A DNA stretch of 64,000 nt from BOG-1112 sp964611335 (lineage in GTDB: Bacteria > Bdellovibrionota_B > Oligoflexia > Oligoflexales > Bog-1112). This document shows positions 8,032 through 15,899 of this stretch, piece after piece. The notes under the pieces were generated by a model, which did no database searches, had not been told where the DNA came from, and saw nothing but the letters and a program-made list of their open reading frames with translations. The first letter of the stretch is position 1. Every line of letters starts with the position of its first letter. The stretch covers positions 558,001 through 622,000 of the forward strand of contig CAZSXR010000001.1 in NCBI GenBank assembly GCA_964611335.1, read 5' to 3'. The translations under genes were made by a program, and so were the position numbers.

Positions 8032-10545
8032 ATGATTATTTCGTCTCAATGGCTTAATGACTACGTTTCTCTTGAAGGTCTTAGTTCTCAAGAGATTGCA
8101 AAAACTTTAACAAGTCTCGGTCTTGAAGTAGAAGGCATCAAAGAAACAGCTCTTTTCGATGCAAACATTGTTTTAGGTAAAGTTCTCGCAGCACAAAAAC
8201 ATCCGAACGCCGATACTTTGCGTTTATGTCAGGTGGATGTCGGTGGAAAAGACATACTCAATATAGTCTGTGGTGCACACAACGCTCGTGAGGGAATTTA
8301 TGTTGCCGTTGCACAAAAGGGTGCTGTACTTCCTGACGGGTTAAAAATCAAAGCTACAAAAATTCGAGGAGAAGCTTCTGAAGGGATGCTTTGCAGTGAG
8401 CGTGAATTGGGAATGTCTGACGATCATGATGGCATTATCGAATGGAAAACGACGACGCATGCACTCGGAACTCCCATACGTTCCTTCTTACAAAAACCAG
8501 ATGCAGTTATGGAACTGAATGTCACACCGAATCGCAGTGATTGTTTGAGTTACATCGGTGTTGCAAGAGATTTAGCTGCAAAACTGAAAAGACCATTGAA
8601 AAAACCTGGATCTGGAACTTTTCAAACTGCAAGTAAACTGGAAAATATAAATCTTCAGATTGAAAATGCCGAAGAATGTACACGTTTCTGCGCAGTACTG
8701 CTTAAAGGGGTACGTGCGGTGGAATCTCCTCTTTGGTTGAAGCAGCGTCTTGAAAATTCGGGAATGCGCTCCGTAAACGTTCTTGTCGATGCTACCAATT
8801 ATGTGATGCTTGAGTATGGTCAACCGATTCATGCGTATGATCGACGTTTTGTAAGTGATGACACTTTGAAGGTGTGCTCAGGTAAGAGTGCAGATTTCAA
8901 AACACTCGATGATGCAGACATAAAAATTCAAGCAAATGATATTCTTATCTGCGATGCACAAAAAACGATCGGCCTTGCAGGGATTATGGGTGGAAAGAAT
9001 TCCGAGATCAAAGCGGATACGAGTGAAGTTTTGATCGAAGTGGCACATTTCTCCATGCAGAAAATTCGTAAAACTGCGCGTCGTTTAGGGATCTCTTCCG
9101 AAGCGTCTTATCGTTTTGAAAGAGGTGTCGATATTGAAGTTCTTCCTGAAGTTTTAAAACGCGTCAGTTCTTTAATTGTCCAGTGTCTTGCGGAACAAGG
9201 TATTAAAGATGTTCAAGTTGCGTCTCAATTTTACGACAAGCAAGTTAAAGAGCGCGCTGTTCACAAAATTGCACTTCGTCTGAGTCGTTTGCGTACGATG
9301 ATTGCAGATCCCGTTTTCAAACAAGAAACTTGCATAAATTATCTGGAAGCTCTGGGTTTCAAACTCTGTGATCAAAAAGAAGAGCGAATGCTTTTCGAAA
9401 TTCCGAGTTGGAGAAATGAGATACTTCGCGAAATCGATTTGATTGAAGAAGTTGCACGTTTGCAAGGTTATGATGCGATTCCTTACGAAGTTCCTCGCAT
9501 GATGATTGCTGGTCAGAAAGAAGATCCTTACATAGAATTTGCAAATAAAGTTAAGCAAAGTATAGCAACGTTAGGTATGAACGAAGTGATGACCTATCCG
9601 TTTACAGGAAAAGAAGACTATGAAAAGCTTCGTCTTTCTGAAGGGCATCTCTTTTGGCCTACAGTGCAAGTGGCAAATGCTTTGAATGAAAAACAAGCTT
9701 TCTTGCAATCTTTGCTTTTGCCAAGTTTGTTGGAGGCTCTAGCGCGCAATAGAAATCGTGGAGTCAAGGGCGTACGTCTTTTCGAAGTCGCACGTACGTT
9801 TTTCTCTAATGAGACCTTGAAAGCTGCGACGAGCTATGAAGCAAAATATTTTTTGCGTCAGAGTCGTTTGCTGAGTGCAAAAGCAAAAGCGGAAGAGGGC
9901 CGAGTTATTGAAAGAGAGACTCTCGCAGGACTTATAGACCAACCTTTTACACAGAAAGAATGGGATCGTGAAGAAAGTCCTACAACTTTTTACCATGGTA
10001 AAGAGTTGCTTTCTTCTCTGTTGAAAAATTTTGGTTTGAGCAATTTGAGTTTTGTTTCCTGTGATCTTCCCTTTGTTCATCCTCATGCTTCTGCTTTTAT
10101 AGTATTTGGAAGAGACCGATTGGGTTGGGTTGGAGAGTTGCATCCTGAAACAGCAAACTCTTACGATTTAGGAAAAGATGTGCCTGTGTGTTTTGAATTA
10201 GATTTGGAAGCTCTCTTCGAAGCCCATGAAAAGCAGTCGTATAAGATCAAGCAACCTGCACGCTTCCCAGCAGTAGTGAGAGATTTGGCTCTGTTAGTTG
10301 AGAAGGATTTGAGTTTCCGTGATTTCCAAATTCAGCTAACGAAATTTCCAGGAAAAAAACATTTGAACGATGCGCGTCTCTTCGATTTGTATTTGGGTGA
10401 GTCTATAGGACATGACAAGAAGAGTTTCGCAGTTTCCTGCACCTTCCAGTCTTCCGAACGAACTTTGACGGATGAGGAAGTGGATTCAGAACTTGCAACA
10501 CTTCTATCCCACTTAAAAGCTAAGTTGGGAGCTGTTCAAAGGTAA
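8032..10545 (+). CDS. pheT: Phenylalanyl-tRNA synthetase beta subunit
   Basis: 837 residues from the ATG at 8032 (MIISSQWLNDYVSL is the family's usual N terminus; GGAAAGAA precedes it). The domain order is canonical: EMAPII/OB-fold tRNA-binding domain near residues 40-150, B3/4 editing domain near 210-380, B5 domain near 410-480, catalytic-like core, and the C-terminal ferredoxin-fold anticodon-binding domain in the last 95 residues (ARFPAVVRDLALLVEKDL). It is slightly longer than the E. coli enzyme because of an insert around residues 590-650. It forms the alpha2beta2 enzyme with PheS and hydrolyses mischarged Tyr-tRNA. Confidence 0.95.
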   Translation: MIISSQWLNDYVSLEGLSSQEIAKTLTSLGLEVEGIKETALFDANIVLGKVLAAQKHPNADTLRLCQVDVGGKDILNIVCGAHNAREGIYVAVAQKGAVLPDGLKIKATKIRGEASEGMLCSERELGMSDDHDGIIEWKTTTHALGTPIRSFLQKPDAVMELNVTPNRSDCLSYIGVARDLAAKLKRPLKKPGSGTFQTASKLENINLQIENAEECTRFCAVLLKGVRAVESPLWLKQRLENSGMRSVNVLVDATNYVMLEYGQPIHAYDRRFVSDDTLKVCSGKSADFKTLDDADIKIQANDILICDAQKTIGLAGIMGGKNSEIKADTSEVLIEVAHFSMQKIRKTARRLGISSEASYRFERGVDIEVLPEVLKRVSSLIVQCLAEQGIKDVQVASQFYDKQVKERAVHKIALRLSRLRTMIADPVFKQETCINYLEALGFKLCDQKEERMLFEIPSWRNEILREIDLIEEVARLQGYDAIPYEVPRMMIAGQKEDPYIEFANKVKQSIATLGMNEVMTYPFTGKEDYEKLRLSEGHLFWPTVQVANALNEKQAFLQSLLLPSLLEALARNRNRGVKGVRLFEVARTFFSNETLKAATSYEAKYFLRQSRLLSAKAKAEEGRVIERETLAGLIDQPFTQKEWDREESPTTFYHGKELLSSLLKNFGLSNLSFVSCDLPFVHPHASAFIVFGRDRLGWVGELHPETANSYDLGKDVPVCFELDLEALFEAHEKQSYKIKQPARFPAVVRDLALLVEKDLSFRDFQIQLTKFPGKKHLNDARLFDLYLGESIGHDKKSFAVSCTFQSSERTLTDEEVDSELATLLSHLKAKLGAVQR

Positions 10546-10668
10546 GTGGTACATATCTCCTCGTGTACAGGAGCTTTCTTCAAGGGGGCTTTGAGCAGGT
10601 GGGGTATGTATCAGTATGACGCTATCTGTAGGTAATATATCCATAATTTGTCCTTATCTTCGTACAGG

Positions 10669-12600
10669 TCAATGCGGACTTAGATATAGAATACAACTTT
10701 GTTCCGAAATGCTCAAATGCCCCTGATAAGTTTTTACAAAACTATTAAGAGCTGTCATTGTGAGCTCTTCCAGTAAACCTTTCTGTGGAACATTGGCCTG
10801 TATGTAAGACAAAAAATCTTCCTTTAAAACCCCTGTCTTCCACTGAGCTTTGCACATCAACCAAATTTTTCTATCGACATTCTCGCAAATTTCAAAAGTC
10901 ATAGTCAGTGCAGAACCTGTTTCTTCTGCAAGCAATATAAAAAAAGACGAGAGTCCCATAGTCAAAGCTCTGCGATCGAAGCGTACAGGCATGTTTGAAA
11001 GTTCACTCTCATGCAAAATCAATTCCACATTCACACCTAAACGTCCCAGAGTTTTCAACATACTTTCTTTGAAGCTTTGCAAGAAATTGCCGAGTACGAA
11101 AGCTTCGTGATTCAACTCTTTTTCTTCTAAAGCAGTGGTTACAAGTACAGAGCGGATGGAAAGTTGTATGGTACTGACGAGTCGTTGAGCTTTTTGCAGG
11201 TCTTCACGAAGTTCAGTATGAGGGCTGTAGTTTTCTACAGCGGTTAAAATGCCCTGCATTTTAGCAACAGGCGTGTTCAGATTGTGACTGAGCAAAGATA
11301 CAAAATGGCTTTTTGCGGAAAGTAATTCGGAATCCGATTTTTGTTCTATGCGCAAACGCCAGTGGTAGAAGGACTCAACGGAAAGTTTTGCAAAGGTGGC
11401 AAGTAAGAAAGATAAAAATCCTGCATACAATGCATCGAATATAGGTACATAGATGAGAAAGTAGCGTATTGCTAAAATATTTAACAAAGGTGCTAAGCAA
11501 GCGAAAAGCAAGAATGTGAGCAGTGAATAGACAGGGCCAAAACGCAGAAGTATTAAAATAATAGACAGTGCTAAAACAGAAGCTAGAGACAGTGAAAGTT
11601 CATAAGGAAGAATGCCTATCAAAGCATTGTCATGAAACATCTGTGCATGCTGTGCCCAGTATTTATGCAAGGGTGTTCCTGTTTTTCGTGCTGAACTTTT
11701 CAAGGGATCAAGAACTGTTTTTACGCGATTGATATCAGCAGATTTCATCATCCCGCTGCGTCCTTGAATCAGAGCGTTTCCGATAAAGACGCTTTTATTT
11801 TTGAAAAACGGTTGCAGTGTTTCGAGATGAGAACTTGAAAGCTCCAAGATATCACGGAAAGAGAGGTTGATAAAATCTTGATAGGAATTGTAGTAGAGAA
11901 GATGAGCGAGAGATTGAGGGGGAAGGTTATGTGTGATGGGTTCTAAAATTCGCGAGTGTGAACTGTGTCTTCCATAAAGAGATGAAATTTTCTGCATCAC
12001 CCATTTGTCCCAACCTGGATCATATACACATAAAATTTGCAAAGAGGAGTCACACGGATCGGCTTCTAAAACCTGTGCCTGTTCTCGAAAACGTGGAGGA
12101 AGGCTTGTCATCAGTGTGGGATGAACTACAAAATATAGCTCAATTCCGAGTTTTCTCGCTTTTTCAATAATGGGATAGAGAGGTTCGTAGTGCGAGCCAT
12201 GAGGAAAGGCGTCTGCTTGCCAGTGTATGAAAATACGAACACAGGATAGATCAAGCAGTCTGTTTAATAGAGATGCATAGTTGATCAAACTGGTGTCTCG
12301 ATGGTCATGTATATGCAATTGATTCAAACTTTTAAAGTCATCTTCGTCCAAAGACACCGTAATAAAAGGCGAAGGATTTTTTATAACACGAGGACCTGCA
12401 GCTCTTAAACTCCAGTAAATTAATCGACTTTCGATTTGTGAAGACACACGTCTGTGTTTTTGTCCTGAATAAAGTAAGTAACTCAAACTCCAAAACAGTA
12501 AGCAGGAAAGAAGTAGGGGATATAAAACATCGATCCACCACACTTTGAAATAAATTTTTTGTATCCACTCTGAAAAGGGGGTTGTGTTAAAAATCTTCAT
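10669..12600 (-). CDS. CHASE2-type sensor kinase with intact His box but degenerate ATPase domain
   Basis: 643 residues. There is one N-terminal transmembrane segment (about 22-45), an extracytoplasmic CHASE2-like region (about 55-330), a cluster of three C-terminal membrane segments (about 335-410), then a cytoplasmic HisKA-like helix. The His box is good: AKSHFVSLLSHNLNTPV, phospho-acceptor His439. The following domain has the size and order of HATPase_c but lacks the expected Asn of the N box (reads MGLSSFFILLAEE) and shows no DxGxG or GxGLG motif. It therefore probably cannot bind ATP in the normal way. The start overlaps the end of the upstream kinase gene by 14 bases, so translation is likely coupled. 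No response regulator is adjacent. Confidence 0.75.
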   Translation of the reverse strand: MKIFNTTPFSEWIQKIYFKVWWIDVLYPLLLSCLLFWSLSYLLYSGQKHRRVSSQIESRLIYWSLRAAGPRVIKNPSPFITVSLDEDDFKSLNQLHIHDHRDTSLINYASLLNRLLDLSCVRIFIHWQADAFPHGSHYEPLYPIIEKARKLGIELYFVVHPTLMTSLPPRFREQAQVLEADPCDSSLQILCVYDPGWDKWVMQKISSLYGRHSSHSRILEPITHNLPPQSLAHLLYYNSYQDFINLSFRDILELSSSHLETLQPFFKNKSVFIGNALIQGRSGMMKSADINRVKTVLDPLKSSARKTGTPLHKYWAQHAQMFHDNALIGILPYELSLSLASVLALSIILILLRFGPVYSLLTFLLFACLAPLLNILAIRYFLIYVPIFDALYAGFLSFLLATFAKLSVESFYHWRLRIEQKSDSELLSAKSHFVSLLSHNLNTPVAKMQGILTAVENYSPHTELREDLQKAQRLVSTIQLSIRSVLVTTALEEKELNHEAFVLGNFLQSFKESMLKTLGRLGVNVELILHESELSNMPVRFDRRALTMGLSSFFILLAEETGSALTMTFEICENVDRKIWLMCKAQWKTGVLKEDFLSYIQANVPQKGLLEELTMTALNSFVKTYQGHLSISEQSCILYLSPH

Positions 12601-14533
12601 GTTTTTTTTCTTTATGTCGATATTTTTCTACAAAAAGAGAAAAGCGCGATCCGACGCCAAGTTCGGATGAAAACGTAATTTTGGTCCCTATTTTTTCGCT
12701 AAAAAAGCGAACCAAATACAAACCTAGTCCGTTGCCTTTAACTTTGTAAGAATTGTCATCAAGTACCCTATAGAATTTTTCGAAAATACGATCATGATGT
12801 TCTTTCGGAATGCCACACCCTTGGTCGCTTACATGTATACCCACCATTCGACGATGATGTGTCGAAACGCGTATGTGTACTTTCCCTTCTTGAGGAGAAT
12901 ATTTAATGGCATTTGAAATAAGGTTGAAAACTATAGGCTCCAATAAAACTTCATCACTCCAAACATCGCTTTGGATGTCTTGGTCTACAATGACTTGTAT
13001 TTTTTTCTCTTCAATCAAAGATTCAAATTGACGCAATATGCGATGGATCAAAGCTTTTAATACAACTCTTTTTTTTCGGACATCTTCCTGTTTTTTTTCA
13101 GACAGAAGAGAGTAGTGTTTGATTCCTGAAAGATAATCATTCAGTTCTGCTGAACTCAGAAGTGCTTTTTGGAAGGTGGATTGAAAGACTTTGTTCCCTG
13201 CAAAGGCATTTTGATGAGGGGCTAAAACCTGCTCAATTTTTTTATTCATATCGAAAAGTTCAAAGGCAAAACGATTCAGAAACCTTCCTTGTACCAAGGC
13301 CAGTTCCCTTTGCATGCGCACTTCATGTGCACGCAATGCGCGTTTGCGATCATCCTGCTGCGCTTTCCAGAAAGCGCCTGTGATGGCTGCGAGCACTGAA
13401 AAAAGGCAGGTGTCTGCGAGAGGAATCAAAGTGTTCGCATAAGAAAAAAGCAGACCATGTGCGTAGAATAAAAGGGTGAAAGCGGAGAGAAATAAAAACA
13501 CAGCAAGAGCGGGTGCCATTCTCCAAATTGCAAAACTCAAAACGGAGAAAAAAATAGTCTGTACAATCGTATAGGCATCATAGCTGGGTTCTAACCAGGA
13601 GCCTGTCATGAGGTTGTCTAAGATACTTGCAGTGACAAAAAGAAGGGGTGTGCCATGCACTTCGGAATTGTTTTCACCTTCCCAGGGGGTATTTACGAAA
13701 GTGCCTTCCTGAAAGTTGATGTCGCGACGACGAAAAGCTGTGTAACCGATGAGCACAATTTTATTTTTAAGCAGAGGGGAGGCTTTGAGTGAAACAAGCT
13801 TTTTAGCACTGATCCGCTCAAAACTTTCAGGACGCCAATAGTTGATGAGCACACCGGGAGGTTCCGTTTCTTCGTAGTTATTGCGTGTTTCTCTCAGACG
13901 ATCTTTATAGTCTGCAAGTTCGTCATGAATGGTTTCTTCTAAAAAATCATGCTGATGTTTCAAACCATAACGTCGCGCTAACAGAGTTGTCAGTTGAGGA
14001 ACAAGATCTTCACCCAAATAGCTAAGTAACGGAGCTTCCCTCACAACACCCTGTCGGTAACGTCGTAGGGTTCCAGCACCAGCAACTTGAAGCGCAATAG
14101 GTTTAAATTGCAGAGGGAGCTGTAATTTGGAAGGTTCTAAGTGGTGGTAGTCAAAAATTCCCAGATACGCGTTTTTATGGTGTTCGAGCCATTGAAGAAT
14201 GGGTTGTAAAGAGTTGCTTTCATAATCGAAGTCTTGGTGGGGGAGAAGCAACGCCATCGCTTCGGGTGAAGACGCAGCTGTCGCTTCGAGTATTTGCAAA
14301 AGGGCATAGGTGGGGAGTGTCGAAGTTTCTTCTGTAGTAAAGTAAGAGAGGTCACTATCTCCTAAGCTTACAGTTACAACGCGGCTGTTTTTTAAAGTCT
14401 GTGGTTTGAGTATGGTGCGTATGTCGAAGAGTATGTATTCGAGTCGTTCATGCAATTCCGTCGAATACAAAAAATAAATTAAAAGACTTGCAAGAATGCT
14501 GGAGAAAAAACCGAAGAGTAAAGTCTTTTTCAT
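12587..14533 (-). CDS. CHASE2-type sensor kinase with intact ATPase domain but no phospho-acceptor His
   Basis: 648 residues with an N-terminal membrane segment (about 4-22), a CHASE2 domain (about 25-310, with KNKIVLIGYTA and NSEVHGTPLLFVTASILDNL), three further membrane segments (about 315-390) and a kinase module. The ATPase is complete: N box NLISNAIKYSP (Asn541), G1 VSDQGCGIP, F region IFEKFYRV and G2 GNGLGLYLVRFF. In the dimerisation helix, the region matching the His box of its neighbour reads GRFLNRFAFELFDMNKKI, with Phe where His should be. The gene starts one base after the radical SAM stop and overlaps the next kinase by 14 bases. The lesions of the two kinases are complementary. 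Confidence 0.78.
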   Translation of the reverse strand: MKKTLLFGFFSSILASLLIYFLYSTELHERLEYILFDIRTILKPQTLKNSRVVTVSLGDSDLSYFTTEETSTLPTYALLQILEATAASSPEAMALLLPHQDFDYESNSLQPILQWLEHHKNAYLGIFDYHHLEPSKLQLPLQFKPIALQVAGAGTLRRYRQGVVREAPLLSYLGEDLVPQLTTLLARRYGLKHQHDFLEETIHDELADYKDRLRETRNNYEETEPPGVLINYWRPESFERISAKKLVSLKASPLLKNKIVLIGYTAFRRRDINFQEGTFVNTPWEGENNSEVHGTPLLFVTASILDNLMTGSWLEPSYDAYTIVQTIFFSVLSFAIWRMAPALAVFLFLSAFTLLFYAHGLLFSYANTLIPLADTCLFSVLAAITGAFWKAQQDDRKRALRAHEVRMQRELALVQGRFLNRFAFELFDMNKKIEQVLAPHQNAFAGNKVFQSTFQKALLSSAELNDYLSGIKHYSLLSEKKQEDVRKKRVVLKALIHRILRQFESLIEEKKIQVIVDQDIQSDVWSDEVLLEPIVFNLISNAIKYSPQEGKVHIRVSTHHRRMVGIHVSDQGCGIPKEHHDRIFEKFYRVLDDNSYKVKGNGLGLYLVRFFSEKIGTKITFSSELGVGSRFSLFVEKYRHKEKKHEDF

Positions 14534-14534
14534 T

Positions 14535-15851
14535 TTATTTCATATACTCCTGAAGAATTTGGGGAGCCCGCTTCAACAAGCTTATATAGATACGAAGAGC
14601 AAGCGTCATTTCCGTATCCTGGAGTTTGCAAAATAGGGGATCAATACGGTCTATGTTGCCACTGTGCATTTTGTTTTCATGAAAGCAGCCACCCTTACAA
14701 ACCTTTCTCATCCAACATGATTTGCAAGGTTCTTGTGAATGAGTTCGGATGAAACGGATCTTTTCCAGCTTTTCAAGCTTTAATCCGCTATCGATGTCTC
14801 CCACACACTCTTCCTCATCTTCTGTAAAACGGTGACACAGATAAAAGCGTCCACGTGTAGATACAGAAAGATAACTCAGACCTGCTCCGCAGAAGGCTTG
14901 ATCCTTCCCATAGTGCAATTTGCGTATCCAGCTTCGTAAATTTCCAATACGCATAATTTTGTCAAAGGCTTGAATTTTAAGCAGCGATTCAACCATTTGA
15001 GTTAAGTATAGGTTTAATTTCTCAACATCCTTGCTGTCGAATTTCAATAAAGGATCAGAACTTGCAACGCGTGCATATTGGATATTGTAGGAGTAGGAAT
15101 TGAGAATCTTGAACATGTCATCAGGAAAATTTTCTATAAATTTTTTGCTGAGAGTGGCTTTGATATGAAAAGAACGGAGTTCTTTTAAAGTTTCTTTGAA
15201 GTTAAGAAGTTTTGATTCAATATTTTGTGTCAGGTTTAAATTTTGAGTGCGCTGGAGTGTTTGTGCGCTACTTCCATCGTAGGAGATATTGATTTTGAAT
15301 TTATGTTTTTTGAAGAAGTCTATGTGAGAACTGTTTAGTAAAACACCATTGCTGGTAAGGGAGAAAGAGTATGTTCCTTGTTGAGAGGAAGACCATTCAA
15401 CGATGTTTTTTATGAGTTTGAAATTGAGAAGGGCTTCTCCTCCGAAAAAAGTGATTTCGAGATGTTTTTCTTTCGAAGAAAAAAATTGAATAGAACGTTT
15501 TGCAAGATCGAAGCTCATGAGTGTGTCACTGCCATAGTCTCCTTTTTGCCCGGCATAGCAATAAGTGCACCGCAGGTTGCAGCGTTCTGCTACGTTGAGA
15601 GCAATGTGTCGAATATTGAGTAGCTTATCCGCCGTAGCCTTAGCATAAGTGGATTTTATATTTATATGGGAACTTACTAATTCTTCAGAACTCTTAATAT
15701 GTTTTTGCAAATTGCTAAAAACTTCGTCGTGTTTATTTTCAAGCAAAGCTTGTGACAAAGCTTCTGGTACCTGTAATATAGAAGCAGTAGGTACATGGAA
15801 TACAAAATGGCAGTGCTCTGAGTGGAAGTATTTCCAGTCGGGATTGTGCAT
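14535..15851 (-). CDS. Radical SAM/SPASM peptide-modifying enzyme
   Basis: 438 residues. The ATG at 15851 has a near-perfect AGGAGG five bases upstream. An N-terminal segment of about 80 residues resembles the leader-recognition region of peptide maturases. The radical SAM core has the [4Fe-4S] motif CNLRCTYC near residue 90 and the SAM-binding FFGGEALLNF motif. The C terminus is a SPASM domain with several Cys (CGAG, YLCHRF, CKSCWMRKVCKGGC, FC) for auxiliary clusters. This family modifies peptides or proteins by thioether, C-C or related linkages. No small precursor gene is visible beside it. It is first in an operon with two CHASE2 kinases, and the 48-base divergent gap leads to a large lipoprotein that could be a substrate (inference only). 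Confidence 0.82.
   Translation of the reverse strand: MHNPDWKYFHSEHCHFVFHVPTASILQVPEALSQALLENKHDEVFSNLQKHIKSSEELVSSHINIKSTYAKATADKLLNIRHIALNVAERCNLRCTYCYAGQKGDYGSDTLMSFDLAKRSIQFFSSKEKHLEITFFGGEALLNFKLIKNIVEWSSSQQGTYSFSLTSNGVLLNSSHIDFFKKHKFKINISYDGSSAQTLQRTQNLNLTQNIESKLLNFKETLKELRSFHIKATLSKKFIENFPDDMFKILNSYSYNIQYARVASSDPLLKFDSKDVEKLNLYLTQMVESLLKIQAFDKIMRIGNLRSWIRKLHYGKDQAFCGAGLSYLSVSTRGRFYLCHRFTEDEEECVGDIDSGLKLEKLEKIRFIRTHSQEPCKSCWMRKVCKGGCFHENKMHSGNIDRIDPLFCKLQDTEMTLALRIYISLLKRAPQILQEYMK
15628..15653. repeat. Short imperfect palindrome inside the radical SAM gene
   Basis: TCCGCC at 15628-15633 and AGTGGA at 15648-15653 form the ends of a 26-base imperfect inverted repeat around GTAGCCTTAGCATA. 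On the minus strand it encodes the in-frame peptide TYAKATADK. The peptide sits in the linker between the N-terminal region and the radical SAM core, where an insertion would be tolerated. From memory, this translated string appears in unrelated proteins of other bacteria as the product of a dispersed palindromic element; I could not search for it, and see no second copy in this window. Confidence 0.35.
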
Positions 15852-15899
15852 CGATCCTCCTAACTCAGAGAAACTAACACAAATTCAGTGGGGCCTTTT

